Below, in pieces: positions 31,951 to 45,008 of a stretch of DNA of 64,000 nt. Position 1 is the first letter of the stretch, and each line of letters opens with the position of its first letter. The DNA comes from Trichosphaerium sp. ATCC 40318. Taxonomy: Eukaryota; Discosea; Flabellinia; Trichosidae. The stretch covers positions 62,001-126,000 of the forward strand of contig JALMLS010000097.1 of NCBI GenBank assembly GCA_038496445.1, written 5' to 3'. The position numbers and the translations under genes are program-made. The notes below the pieces were generated by a model, which did no database searches, had not been told where the DNA came from, and saw only the letters and a program-made list of their open reading frames with translations.

Positions 31951-34900
31951 TTAAGCTTGAAGCGTGAATGTTATTTCAGAAGGGGTACCACTGTTACCAC
32001 CAGCTGAGTCGGCATCATAAGGGACAGCCAGTATAGTGTAAGTACCAGGAGTTGTTGTAGAGAATGGATGAACATCACCGCTACTATCACCGGCTATGAA
32101 GTATCCTGCAACGTTTTCTGTACGTTCTTCCGCAGAGTTTAAGTAAAAGACAACTGATTCTTCACCTGAGGGAGAACAATAGTAAGTACGAAATTGTCTT
32201 TGTGAGTTGAGCCAACAGTGATTTTGTGTTTTTTTTTTCGTCTTAAGTACCTGTTGCAACAGCTTCAATAGAGTACTCTGTTAAACCAAGACCCGAGAGG
32301 GAAACTGTATCTCCATCACATAGGTCAACGACAGGGAGATTTGTTGCAGAGTTCCATATTTTGAATCCAGTTACAGCGAATGTTGATGATCCAACAATAG
32401 TAACAGTACGTTCAAAAGGTTTTCCTGCTGTGCCTGTAGCGCCAGCTTGAGAGTATGTTGTTGCTTTGATTGTAACATCGTTGTTAAGAGTGAAAGGATG
32501 ACAGCTTGATGGTGTAAGAGCTGATAATGGAATGCTTGCAGGAATACCAGTAACACTAAAGCAGAGTATTTAGTAAAAAGTAAATGTTGAGAGGTTTGTT
32601 TAGCGGTGACTTACATTGTTCTTGTGAAACCTGGTCCAGTGATTTCGAATTTAACAGACGCAGCAGCTCCAGTGATATCTACCTCAATGCCCTTTGATAT
32701 TGTAGGGAATTCGTCCAAATTGATTGTGTTGCCGTTGTATAACGCTGCCTTTATAGTTACGGTGTTATCTCTGTCAATAAGTCTGAATCTTGCTACAGTT
32801 GCACAAGTTGATGCAAAGAATGCTTGTGGGTCTACTGGTGCAACGAATGGTTCCGGTTGAGATTCTATATCTGGGAAACTGCGTTGCAATACATCTTTCA
32901 TTGACTTTGCCTTAACAGCAGCGAGTTCTTCTAAAAGACTACAGTTAGCTACTGGCTTTTTTTGATTAAACTGATGTCTAGTTCGGATACGTACGGGTTG
33001 TGAGTGGTGGCTCACCAGTCCATGACAAGTTAGGTAGATTTGGTAAGTTCTCATACCAGAATCTATCACCTGCACGTTTTCTTCTGAGTTCGTCAATGAT
33101 AACACGTGATAAAGTACGTCCAATATTAGATCCGATTTCTTTACGTTCAGCAAGGAATGCGAACCAAGTATCCAAACGTATAAGCTTCTGGTAAACCTGA
33201 AAAGAAGTGAGTGTCACTGCAACAAATAGAAGAACGTGATTTGGTTGCGTACGTCTTGAACTTCTGTTGCAAAGTCTGGAATGTCATCATAATCTTGCAT
33301 CCATGATGTGAAGCAAGCAATGTCATCAGTACCAGATGAAGATGAAGTAGATGAGCATGCATCGTATAGTGATTTAGCACCAGAAAATAGACCATTCCAT
33401 GCTTCGTATACAGCGCTAAAGTCAGGTACACCATTCTCACGAGAACGTCCCATGTTGAGCAAAGGGATATCTAAAAAAACCCAGAAGTTAGCAAAGTATG
33501 CTCGACATGGAGGTGGTTTGTTGGACACGTACCGATACCAGTTAAGAATGGTGAAGCAATATTAATGTTACGCATTGTTGATATGATCAAGTGATCGATA
33601 TCTTCCATTGGTGTGTAGATCATAGATTTTATGATTTCAGCGTTACTGCCTGAACCCATGAGCTGTAAAAAGTGTCAGCAATACAATATACTATCAAAAA
33701 AAAAGGGTTTTCTTTTGGCTTTTCCGAAACGTACAATACGCAATGGACTGGTAGTGCCTCCGTTTTGAGTGGATTGAATGATAAAACCTCCCCATCCCCC
33801 TGTTGGATCAGGTGCAGCACATTGATCATATAGAGGGAAGTTATTAATGACAGTGGAGTGTCCATAACGCGCTGCAGAATTTGCAAACAATGTAGATGTT
33901 GTTGGGTCAACATTGCTGTCGTATCCAGTGTAAGGTCTAAGAAAGTAAAGTTAGGAAAATAATAAGACCATCACGTGATAGAATATCCTGTTTTGTTACG
34001 TACCCTAAGTATTTTTGTACTTGAAGGTCGCCTACAAGAAGAGGAAGCCATTCATCGATTATAATGTGTTGGTACTGAGCCGTATTGATAATCCTTGCTT
34101 TTTGGAAGAGTTGTTCATCAGTCCAAGTTGGGTGCTATTGGAAAGGTTAATGGCTTGTTGAAGTAAAACGATGAATAAAAAAAAACCCCCAAACTTACCA
34201 AAAGTGCAAGATCTTTAGCGCAGTTGTTATGCTCTTTGTAGAAAAGGAAATGTGTAGATCCAAGCGCCATGTTTTCTGATGTTCTTTCGTCACCGCTAGT
34301 GAAAACTTCTGCTGGTGGATCTTGGATATGAATCACAAAGTCGATTGGTGTACCTAAAATGTACATTAAAATTTTTTTATTTTCAGGATAAAAGGGGCGT
34401 ACCAGTTTCATTAAAGTTTGGAAGTGAATCCTTAACTGTACGAATCTCAGGGTCTGAAAACAAATCATCTTCGTTTGCTCCATTGTATGTGCTAGTAAAT
34501 GTGTAGTCGTCAAGTATAAGTTGTCCTCCACTGACTAGTGAACAAAGAAAGTAAGAAACACAAACTATTTTTTTTTCCGAAGTAATACATCGGTTAGTGC
34601 ACGTGGCAAAACTTGTCATTGTTGGTTTTCAAAATTAAAGCGATGTTGATTTTTCCGCTTTAGTTTATCACGTACATGTTCTGAACTTGTTCATGTTTGC
34701 CTCTTCGCGCCAGTAGAGCGTGGACATATCAAGGAAAGAAGTTTGGTCGTTTTTAATCTGTTTTACTCCATTGATAATCTCGTTTTCTGACTGTCCTCCA
34801 CGGATAATAGGGCTTGCGAACGCTTTTGGAGAGAAAGGAGGGAAAGCTATTATATCATTAGTTAAAATCAAAAAAACAGGCTGATTTAAACTTTGCGACA

Positions 34901-35587
34901 CGCGAAAAAAGAACACGTGTTGAACGATCACTCAAAAAGTATTTTCAAAAAAGAATAAAACTTCGCGGTACGTACGGAAAAACAGAAATGGGTCATCGGC
35001 TTCAATAGGTACAGTAAATATATCTATGCCTTCCTCTGGTGTTAATCCCAACGGAACTTGAGGACCCTAAAGAAAGGAAAAAGTTAAAATGTGTACACAA
35101 AGACGAATCAAAAAAAGCTTGCAAAAAAAGGTATAGTTACTTTTTTTTATAATGTTTGTGCCGCCATCAAAACAAAAAAAGTATTCAATGATATCATTCT
35201 ACGTACCAAGGACATGTCATGTGTTAGAAATTGTCCAAACATGGAGTGAAAAAGAGATAAACGATTGCACGTTTTTCTATCTTTTGGAGACGTAGGAGCC
35301 TTCAATATCCTGTTTGATACTTCACGTAGGTTGGGTCTATCCGCTTGAACACCTGTTTTGAATGGGGCGGTTGTATCAGCGTAAGCGAAGCCTTCTCTTC
35401 CACGTATCATTATAGAATCCGCGGAGCCAGCATCGACATTAGCTAAGTTATTGCATGTGCCATCAAACGTTCTAATAGACATGTATTCTCCAGTACAAGT
35501 CGTTTGGGCTGAAGCGAACGAAACTGTAAGAACTAAGGTTACAACTACGCCCAGCAGGTAAGCGGTGCGCTGTGTGTTTGAATACAT
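31951..35587 (-). CDS. Secreted animal-type haem peroxidase
   Basis: 875 residues in 13 exons: 35207..35587, 34976..35066, 34676..34846, 34403..34534, 34199..34353, 34004..34134, 33735..33936, 33533..33662, 33253..33470, 33016..33196, 32615..32930, 32251..32555, 31951..32165. It starts with a signal peptide (YLLGVVVTLVLTVSFASAQ). Family motifs occur in order: distal FGQFLTHDMSL (His and the Ca-binding Asp), TSFLDMSTLY, FYKEHNNCAKDLA, YQHIIIDEWLPLLVG, proximal-haem ARYGHS, IPLLNMGRSRENGVPDF, and RAGDRFWYEN. The last 250 residues form beta-rich, Thr/Ser-rich repeats (PGTYTILA, PGFTRTIV) that may be adhesion or Ig-like domains. There is no membrane anchor, so it is probably extracellular or vesicular. 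It oxidises halides or phenols with hydrogen peroxide. Confidence 0.93.
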
Positions 35588-36551
35588 CTGTTTTTGTTGT
35601 TGAGAAGGTGTTATCAAGGGGAGATGTTTGAATTTATGAAACTTTTTGAGTTGTGATCTATCCCGGGCTTTTGGAACGACTGCAGTAATCGTAAGTTACA
35701 TGAAGCAATGTAACAACATCTTAACGCAATAATAGTTTTATAGTGTTGTTAATAGCGGATAGTTCATAAATAGACGTAAAAGCACGAAGTACAGAAGTTT
35801 ATTTTCGGATATTCGAAATATTAGGTCCAAAGTTTTTAGGTCAAGTTTGTGATTTGGATATAGGCTTTTTGGGTCTCACGTGATTTATTCCTTCTAATAG
35901 AACCATTGTAAGTACGAGAAACTCCTATATTTGTGGATTATGCAGTACATGGTTTGTGTTGTTCGGTGTAAGTGAAGTTAAAGTTCTCAAGCGAGGAAAA
36001 TGGTATAGGCTTCGTGGGCGCGGTTCGACGCTGTATAAGGCATAAATTCCTAAAATAACGGATGTGCATCCTAATATTAAACGGTTATTATAACCGCGAC
36101 CACATGGTACGAAGAGGCGTATGTTATGGAAGGTTCCTTGCTTAAAACATTGTTTGTTAAATACTAAACAACATTGCGCGTCAAAAATGGTTCAAACACG
36201 ACAACTCCTCGCGGGAAACCAAGGAATTTGTGATATACACATGAAATTGTGGGTGGTTACAGAGGGTCTTCACGCTGGAGGGAGCATAGTTCAATTGGGT
36301 TAAAGCCAAAGAAATAAACCGCTTTTTAGACTTCTACTAAGCCCGTTCGACATAGCATTGCAGTACTCTCAAAAACACTGTATTGCGCATTCAAATGATC
36401 ATTAATTATTCTTGACAAACCCTTTATGTTAAACATATTGTCTTTCGTGAAGATTACGCAATTAAACACGTGGAGTCACTCAAAAACTGTAATGATCTTT
36501 TTTATTTCTCTTTTTTTTTCCCGGATTGGTATTTTACAAAAAAAAAACTAG
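35588..36551. other. Intergenic, nothing supported
   Basis: Nearly 1 kb. A 60-codon frame at 36121 has no supporting features. The region should contain the peroxidase promoter and the 3' UTR of the DEP gene. Confidence 0.6.
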
Positions 36552-39500
36552 TTATGACTGTTCTTCGGGAATAGCACGTTGTGATCGATCTGAAATCCAT
36601 TCACCGATACGCTCTACAACATTACTTCTCATCTCAAACCCATGACCCTGTACAAAAGGTAAGAAGAAACACAAACTCGATGTCATTGGAAACAAGAATA
36701 GGATTGACGTGACGTACTTTGATGTCCACTAGCGTCTTATCCTCACTCCGGATATTATCCACAAATGATTTTGTGGCCTCATAATCACATATGTTATCCT
36801 TAGGATCATGAAAAACCAGCATGGGATGAGCCATGAGATCGGCACTATCGCATATAGCCTCCGCTAAAAAAAGGATGAATTTCAATTCACAATCTGCTTT
36901 TTCTTTTTTTTTTTTTATTAAGGATAGGGGAGCGTCTTACCTAGTCCCGGAATCTCCTCGCAAAGATGTTTTGGACTTTGAGTATTTATCACTGAGTCTA
37001 GTGCACCCAAATGTTTCAATTTGTTTAGGATTGGCTCCGGTTTATTACCATGAAGCTCCAGCAAGGGAGATATACATATAATCCCCTATTGTAAAAAAAA
37101 ATTAATCTTTTTTTCCGGGGCTTTTTTCCGACTCTGCAGTACATCCAAACAAACAAAAACTCCTTTCAAACTGGAAATAAATCCCGTCCTGATGAAGGCA
37201 GGAAATAATATGAAAAAAAAAGAGCTGTTGCTCATTGTGTTTTTCGGTTTTTTTTTCTGTGGAAATGCGATTTTTTGTTTATGTTATTTACTGTTCGGTA
37301 CCTTTAATAGATAAATAAATCGATGTCTGAAAGCTACAGACAAAGCCAATAATGCGCCATACTGTGCGCCAATAATAAACAATGGGAGTTTCGAAGCCTC
37401 TTGAGATTGTCTTATAAGTGGTAACACCATCTATCAAAAATCAGAATGAAGAAAACGTTCAACATGATGTGGCAGCTCGTAAAATTGACGTGGTGCAGTA
37501 AAATATTTTTGAACAGCAAGTATTCTAGAATTTCACGTGCATCATTAACATCATTAACAAAGTTATCAAATCGAGGTGCATATGTCCTTCTGCCTCCAGA
37601 GAAGCCAAAACCAACTTGATCATATCCGAAAACCATAATCCCGTACTCCGCAAGCGTCTTTGCTACTCCCGACACTCTACAACAATGCAAACCAAGACCG
37701 TGTACATAAAGAGCGACAGCCTTTAGTTTTTGTCCTTTGGTAGGCTACAAAAAAAAAAAACACGTGTTAGTGGCGTGAAAGTGAAATTAGCACGTGATAA
37801 TTAATGGGTTTTTTTTTTCTTCTGTTTTACCTTCCACGTGCGATAGAATAGTTTGAAGCCTTCTGATGTTATTAGATTCTTACCAGCATACTCTCCTGAA
37901 AATTGATACAATGTTTTATCATCTTTGAATTCATGTTCATTGTCTATCGAGCGGAAGATGCGTTGGTTCAAAATAATCTAAAAAATAAGTTAAAATTAGT
38001 TTTTTCTAATGTTGATTTGATAGTTATTTCTTACTTGTCCTATTTCTATGACTTGTTCTCTTGATGTAGAACTAACATGTCCGGATAACCAATTAACTAC
38101 ATCAGAACCTTCTACACAACCATGATACCATGTGCCACGCACAAGAAATGATTTTCTTTTTACAGCTTGGCATAATTTATCCAACATTCTCTTAAACTTT
38201 GAACCATTCACGTTCTTTAACAACGTTTCTCGTGTCTACGCATTTGTTACCATATTAAATAAATTGAAATTGGCTCATGGTTAAACACGCACCATTCTCT
38301 GACTTGTCAAGTGGTAGAATGCCTTTTCTTTAAATATTGGAGCACCCATAATTCGTGTGAAATATCCTCTAAATCGCAACAATTATTGTCTTTATTTTTT
38401 TTCACGTGACATACCTTGTTAATAGTGCTTGTCCAAAATGTGTAGCTTGATCCCTTGAATTTACACTAGAACATCGGTGGTTTAGCCACTCATATGCTTC
38501 CCTGCCTTTTGACGTCAACAAAGCACTGAAGAAGGAAATAGAGACGTTGAGAAAATAATTTTGAACCTACCGAGAAAAGTGCTTCTATATACAACACCTT
38601 TATACTGTCTGTTCTTTGCGATCTTCCACATATGTTGCAAGAAAGCTTTTGCATCGCTACCACCTCTCGAAAAATCCAATACACGCCTGTGATTGGGAGA
38701 ATACTGAAACGAGCTCTGAATAAAAATTAATAAGGCAAAAAGAAAAAAAACGAAAAAAAAGATTGCGCACTTGATTATCATCAGTTGACTTTGGAAGTAA
38801 AGTAACACTTAAAAAGTCTCTATTGCTTATCTTTCCATCTGTTTTACCTCTCCTTAGACTCTGAGATGACCTTGTGGCATTTGGAGAACTTGCTCTATCC
38901 AATCTTGGTCCAGGTCTTCTATTTTTTTTTCGGAATTCTTCATCAACTTCGGTTCCATCCCAATCATCAGAATCGCCCATCATAGGTTCGCCAGAAGGTC
39001 CTGCTCTAAATAATAATTATAAGACGAACACGTGCCAGAAAGGGGAAGTTCTTTAAAATCTTTACAAAGAGATAAAATATCCTAAAATGCAGCGCTCTAT
39101 GAGGTATTATTGCGTACCTTGGTTTTAATAAATTAACACGTGATAAACCACGAGTTGTTGGATTTTTTCCAGCATTTCCTGAGCGTCTATGTCGTTCTGC
39201 TATTTCTATCTTGACTTCTGTTCTTCTTTCAATATTACTCCTTGAACTTCTTCTTTGTATAAGTATTGCACTCTGTGTTCTTCCACGAATATCATCACGT
39301 GGTTCTTTTGGTTGTGGTTTTTTTGGTAAAGGCTTTGGTAAACGTTTTGGAAGTGGCTTAGGAGGCAACCTTGCTGTAACAGTTGAGGTACTGCAAACTT
39401 CCTCGTCTTCAGTCTCGCCTGATGAAGATGTTGATGACGTTGTAGAAGAATCTGATTCTTCTCCACTCAATTGCGCCCTATGCACGGAACTGCTTCTAAA

Positions 39501-40322
39501 ATACAACAAACGTGAGCAATCACCTTAAAGACAAAAAGGAATAATTGTGGCGTTCTGATTTCTTTGTGTTTTTGGACATAGATGCGATTGAAGTGCGTAC
39601 GTTGATCTTCTTGGTAGTACTTCGCCAACTGTATTACGTCTTACATCAGATTGCTCAATATTAGCTTCATTAGAAGTCCACTATTTGAGTTAATTACTCA
39701 TGAATAAAAGGGCTTGTACTGAAACAGAAATTCTAGTTCATGAAAAAAAAAAAAATACTACAATGTCCGTAATCGAGGCCAAAACGAGATTGAATGGTAC
39801 CTTTGATTTAATAAATCTCATACCAGGTGCTCTATGTACTGATTGGAAACTTTCCTCTGTTTCAAGATATTTTGGTGGTTTTGGCATTGGTAATCCTAAA
39901 AACGTTTCTCAACACGTGGCGGTTTTGCAAAAGGCAAAAAAAAAATTATTTGGCTTTTGGTTTTTTTTTACGTGATTTTTGATAGACGGTTGCTTACCTC
40001 CGTATATATTTCGTAGTGGCTCTTTCTTCTCTGGAATATTTGTAGGCGCATTGTATAGGTTTGTTAGAGCTCTTCCAGGTCTTACTGCCTGTTTAACAGG
40101 TGCTGGAGGTACTGGTGGCAATTCGGTTGGTGGAGGTCCCGAAGATACTTCAGAAGTCTCTTCATTGTTAATAATAGTGTCTATTGGTTTAATATCTACA
40201 GATTCTTCTTCGCCGCCCGATATTGAGTCTTCTCCATACCTAATCATAGGCGTGGCAGTATCCGTTGCCATGGCGCTTTTATTTAAGCCACGTGCAGCTT
40301 TGAGCTTTACAAACCAGTCCAT
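36552..40322 (-). CDS. Double-DEP protein fused to alpha/beta-hydrolase (monoglyceride-lipase-like) without nucleophile
   Basis: 855 residues in 15 exons: 39998..40322, 39801..39895, 39601..39680, 39118..39495, 38771..39005, 38567..38715, 38415..38525, 38293..38368, 38035..38235, 37831..37977, 37490..37744, 37302..37430, 36941..37085, 36718..36863, 36552..36647. The N-terminal 400 residues are disordered, with Pro-rich (LPPKPLPKRLPKPLPKKP) and Ser/acidic tracts. DEP 1 has YKGVVYRSTFLGSALL and AYEWLNHR. DEP 2 has SFLVRGTWYHGCVEGSDVVNWL. The hydrolase has YVHGLG, FGYDQVGFGFSGG, the elbow GAQYG (Gln codon at 37362-37364 in place of Ser), the acid-loop HDPKDNICD and GHGFEM. The Asp/His pair seems present but not the Ser, so I infer a pseudoenzyme or scaffold. 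DEP domains bind membranes or GPCR/Dishevelled-type partners. Confidence 0.9.
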
Positions 40323-40799
40323 TAAGTTCGCTCAAACGTATTCTTTCGGTTTACAATTCAGTATGACTAGTCGTTAGCCTACCTAAACTACACTACTCAT
40401 GTACTGCCAATTTCACGCTTTTTTTCACAATAGTTCAAAAAAAGGTGCATCTGACACGCACTCGCGTCAAACACCGTGTCAGTGCGATGAAAGAAACGAC
40501 GTGACGTATGATTAAATAGCGTATTATCGCGCTATAAAAAGTGAGCTAGTTTTAGGAACTTGTATTCGCGTCAATGTCTTGTTTCTAGCACGTGATAACG
40601 TGTTAAAAATAAAATAATGAGAAGTGGCCTGATTTCTTTGTTTGATATGTTTAATATAAGTACAATTGGCTTGTAAACGCAGGTATAAGGATGAGGCTCC
40701 AAGACGAAAAGGGGAAAAAATGGGCAGCCTCTTTTGTTCAGGTAAAAAAAAATAAAAAATTGTTTCGCGCCGATTTTTTTTTTTTAATAATCATCTTCA
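40323..40799. other. Intergenic with small hairpin
   Basis: About 0.48 kb between the start of the DEP gene and the stop of the next minus gene. CTGACACG (40449) can pair with CGTGTCAG about 24 bases on. No gene is seen. Confidence 0.5.
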
Positions 40800-43700
40800 T
40801 TATTCCGCACCAAATTCTTTTGGTTCGTGTACAGAAAATGAAGTATCCTCAAAATCAGGAAGTGCTGGTTTCATTTCAAAAACAGCCAGTGATTCCTAAA
40901 CGAAAGAAAAGATCAACAAATCGCGTGAGCCAGGTTCACAAAAGATTTAAAAATATGATCAAAAAAAAAAAGATCCGGATCGGCGTACCTTTTTCAGTTG
41001 GTCGAACTGTTCATCCAGTATTCGTATTGCTGTAGATCTTTTCTCTGCTTTCTTACGATATACAGGTTCTTTGATAATGATATTCGCAAACGGTGATGTG
41101 CCACTATCGCTGGCACTATCTTTTTCGGAAGTGTTTGGCTGTTCATCTTCTTCGCTTGCACTGACGCTCTCTTGTTTAACTTGAACAGAGTCTGTAGATC
41201 GCACCAAAGAGATACGTATGAGAGACTCCATATTATCAACATTGATGGGATTTTGTTCAGAGACATTGCCTGTGACCCATCCAGAAGAATCCACACCAGC
41301 CCGGGTAGTTTTTTTTCTTCCAGTTTTTTGTTTTGTAATATAAATCACGTTTTTGGGTGAACTCGCTGTTGTCCTTGTCGTTTGAGGTGATCCAAGCATT
41401 GGGGGTCCCAACCTCGGTTTAGGTGATTTTGATCTTCTTCTAGGTGACTTAGATCGTCTTCTCGGAGACTTTGATCTCCAAGAGCCTGTGGTAGCGGCTG
41501 ACCTCTCTGAGCTCTCTAATGAAAAAATCAGAAAGAAATTTGACATGTTGCATTGACTTACCATCTTTGCCCTGAGAGACTTCATCATCGCTGATTCCAG
41601 TCAACGTGTCTTCTTCGAAGTCCTTGCTCATGTTTTGCATACTATTACTTCGCCTTAAATCCAGTGTTTTGTTTATCTTTGACGATAGTCCTTTGTCATA
41701 ACTTTTGCTAAAGTTTGTTGTTCCTTTATTCCATGTGAATTTTGGAACTTTTGTTGATTTATCAGATTTATTTTTGTTACTTGGTGCATCATCTCTGTTG
41801 CTTGGAAATGTTATTGTTCGTCTTTTGTTTTTGAATAAAGGAGATATAAGTAGCTCTTGCTTGAACGCTGGTACATCCAACAAACAGCAATGTACTTCCA
41901 AGTCATCTAAAATGTCAGTGAACAAAAGGAAGCAAGGGTTATGCATCAAAAAATAACTTTGTGTTCGCAGAGCAAATAAAAATAGATTCGGTGTTGTGTG
42001 AGTAACTTTTCTACGTACCTGTTAATGTGTATATAAAACATGTTGTATCAATGACAGTCCAATCCACGCCTAATGATAAATTTAGATACAAAAGAGAAAA
42101 AGCAATGTGTCATAAAAAGTTTTTCTGTTACACTACACTTGTTCAGTTAAACAAACTATAACTTACCTCTTATTTTTACTGTGCCATCGCCTAGCTCACA
42201 TGTCTTTTTGAACTCATATGCGCCGTTTATTGTGATACTTACTTGAACAACTTCAATAAAACCAGACTAGATTAAAGTGAGTTCAAACAGTCCCAAAAGA
42301 TACAAAGTAAAAATAACAAATCATCTTTAAAATAAAAAATATCGGCAAGAAGCGACGTTCTTTACATTAACGAATATTTTACGTCTTACGAGAGTGTTCT
42401 CAAAATAAAATTTTAACATTGACGAACACAAAAAAAAACGTACGTCCGCGTGACCAACAAGAAAACTTGTCAAGCTTGGTATGTAGGTTAAAAAAATCAT
42501 ACCAGATCCAATACTACTCGAGGATGCCTCAATATCTACAGGTGTCAACCGCGTTACAGTATAACTCCCAGCTCGAACAATTTCATTTCGTGCCTACCAC
42601 AAAAGTCACACAACACTATTACTTGTTCTGGTGGAACCAGATAATCCAAAAAATCTAAAGTATCCAAAAAATCGAATAAAATTGTACGATATCACGTGAT
42701 ATGAAAGGGGTATTAAGTGTATCCCGTACCACGCGAACAAAGAGTGTTACTTGAGATGCTTCATTAACGAGGAATATATCTTTATCAACAAATACACAAT
42801 TCCAAGCGCTAAAGAAATAAAGAGTTAAAACGAGGCACGTGATGGTACTTTAGAGCACTTTTAGATTGGGAAAATGAAAAGTGAAAAGAAAAATTAACTT
42901 CCGATAACTATGGCCAAGCCAACCTTGGTCTAGTTCACATACCCGGTTGATAATTCTTTATTATCCGAGTATACTACCTCTCGCATTGGTCCAACATCCC
43001 ATACTTTAATTAGGCCTTTTTTGTTGATTGCCATCAATTCGCTAGAAGCTTCGCTAATACCTATTCAAAAAAACCATCTTAGTCAGTACTATCGTCTCCT
43101 AAATACAAGGAATATTGCGCCATACAATGAAAAAAAAACCAAATACTCTATTTAATAAAAAAGACGTACTTATAGAACAAGTGAAAGCGTTCATATCTGT
43201 TAAAACGAAAGAACCTATAGGAAACCGGATTTGAGCAAAAAAAAAAATCTCGAAAACAAGGCAAAGTACCATTCCCTTCATTGCTCCAAACTACAATATT
43301 GAAATTTCCGTCCGAGCAGGCAATATAATTTTCTGTAGCTTCCACTCGATAAAGAGGTTTTGAATGGCTGTTCAAGTAAGTGAGTAAGAAAACTAGCCTT
43401 CGAAAACACAAAAAACAAAAAACCACAAAAATATCTGAACGTACTGCAAATATCTAACTTCTAACAAGTTTCTTATATTATACACAGCACATCCAGTATC
43501 GGTAGCCACAGCTAGAATTGCCTCGTCATCACTAGTCTCAGCGGTTGTGATATCACGTATTTTAGCCTAAAACGCCAAAATGTTACTAAAAACGAAATAA
43601 AAGGGCACGTGGCGACCAAGAGTAAAAAGGAAAGTTTACCATAAAGTGACAGCCAAAAGGAAAATAAAAAAAATCCGAGTTGTCCACTTATGTCAAAAAC

Positions 43701-44469
43701 ACTGACTTGTGTACGTACCCGTGTACCATGAAGTGATGAGAAAGGGTTCATACATCCAACAATCCTATCCACAGTGTGTACTTTTATTTTAGAGTCGACA
43801 GCAATGTACACTTGGTCGTTGAAAGGAGATACAGCAAATAATTTTAGTGCCTATAAAAAAAAAAGTTTTAGCGTCTGAGACTAAATCACGTGAACGTTTT
43901 TTACAAAAAAAACTGTAGGGAGATGTTGTGAAAACATAGTGGTCGGATAAATTGCCAAAAGAGGTTTGTCTTACCCCGGTTGTAAGACCAGTATTTGATG
44001 CTATCTTTCCTAGCTTACTGTTTATCCCGGTCATCAGAGGAGAAACTCGGTTCGCCAATTTTGATGTTATACCAGGACAGCATCTTCTCTGTGCTAATTT
44101 GTAACATCGCTTATGTGCCAAAAAGCCACAAGCTTGGAAATAATCGTTACATGTTTGTTTTTTTTTCGAAAAAAACCGAAAAAAGGAAAAAACTGACTTT
44201 GAGAAAGCGTACCAGAACAATGTAATACTTTACTGAAAGACCCTTATATTATAGTTAGTATATTATGTTGTACTTACGTCGTCAAGTATTAGTGTAAAGG
44301 AGAAAAAAAAATTCAAAACAATTTTTTTTTTTTGTTTCGAACACTTCAAATTTTTGTTCGAATGATACTTACAGATGATATCTGAACAAGCTTCGCATTT
44401 TTTAGGCCTGTTTAGCTTTTTTACTTGTAGCGCACATCTGTGTGATTTTGTAGAGCGTGGTGCAGCCAT
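40800..44469 (-). CDS. C1 zinc-finger plus beta-propeller protein with Ser/Arg-rich tail
   Basis: 707 residues in 15 exons: 44369..44469, 44213..44232, 43975..44132, 43719..43850, 43445..43566, 43270..43367, 43170..43196, 42943..43060, 42730..42808, 42444..42593, 42167..42266, 42019..42069, 41562..41906, 40989..41515, 40800..40895. The N-terminal C1 domain is complete: CEAC, CSAC, HKRC and a final Cys at the proper spacing. It is assembled only if the 20-base exon 2 is included. About 350 residues with WD/CNH-like blades follow (VYIAVDSKIKVHT, AILAVATDTGCAVYN, YIACSDGNFNIVVWS, LMAINKKGLIKVWDV). The tail is Ser/Lys-rich with three RRRSKSP-type repeats, ideal proline-directed kinase sites. The C1-propeller pairing recalls CNH proteins. 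C1 may bind diacylglycerol or be atypical. The partner and role are unknown. Confidence 0.85.
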
Positions 44470-45008
44470 AGAGGCATCTATACTATCATCCAAATTTGAA
44501 GCAAACTCCCTTTTATTTAGTCACGTGCTTTTTATTTGGTAAGACAACAAAACACCAAAAATTGCAGATTGAGCAAACGTGGAGTCAATATCGTTCAAAC
44601 CGTTACTTGGAAGGGCGCTTAAACGAAGCCTCTTACGGCTGCGTGCGCGGTAGAAGTATCGACAATACTACTTTCCCGTTCTCTTGCTTTTTACATGTTG
44701 AACCATTTCGTACATCACTCCAGATATCCCTACATTTGACATATCAAAAGTCGAAACCGGCTGGGTGCGATTAAAGCTTGTTCACTTTGAATGAGAAAAT
44801 GGCAGTCAGAAGCAAGGTATGGGGTGTAACAAGCGCTAAATCGTCACCACATTTGCCAACAATATCTAATAGTTAAATGGCTCCAAATCGGAGAATTGTC
44901 ATTTGTACACCTTCCCATTGAGTTACAGCTTGATATTGTTGATATGCGATTTTTAAATATATACAAGGTGGCCATTACGATCAAAAGAAACGCCTTGGCA
45001 ACAAAGGT
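44470..45008. other. Gene-poor stretch upstream of C1 gene
   Basis: It holds the promoter side of the C1 gene and no supported frame. Confidence 0.5.

Noticed and set aside
31951-35587. Vanadium haloperoxidase
   Set aside because: The motifs (distal HD, RYGHS, NMGRSREN) are those of animal-type haem peroxidases, not the phosphatase-like vanadium fold.
36121-36303. 60-codon plus-strand frame
   Set aside because: No domain, signal or splice context; consistent with chance.
39700-39975. Plus-strand frame opposite the DEP gene
   Set aside because: It is antisense to well-supported exons and introns of the minus gene; a shadow.
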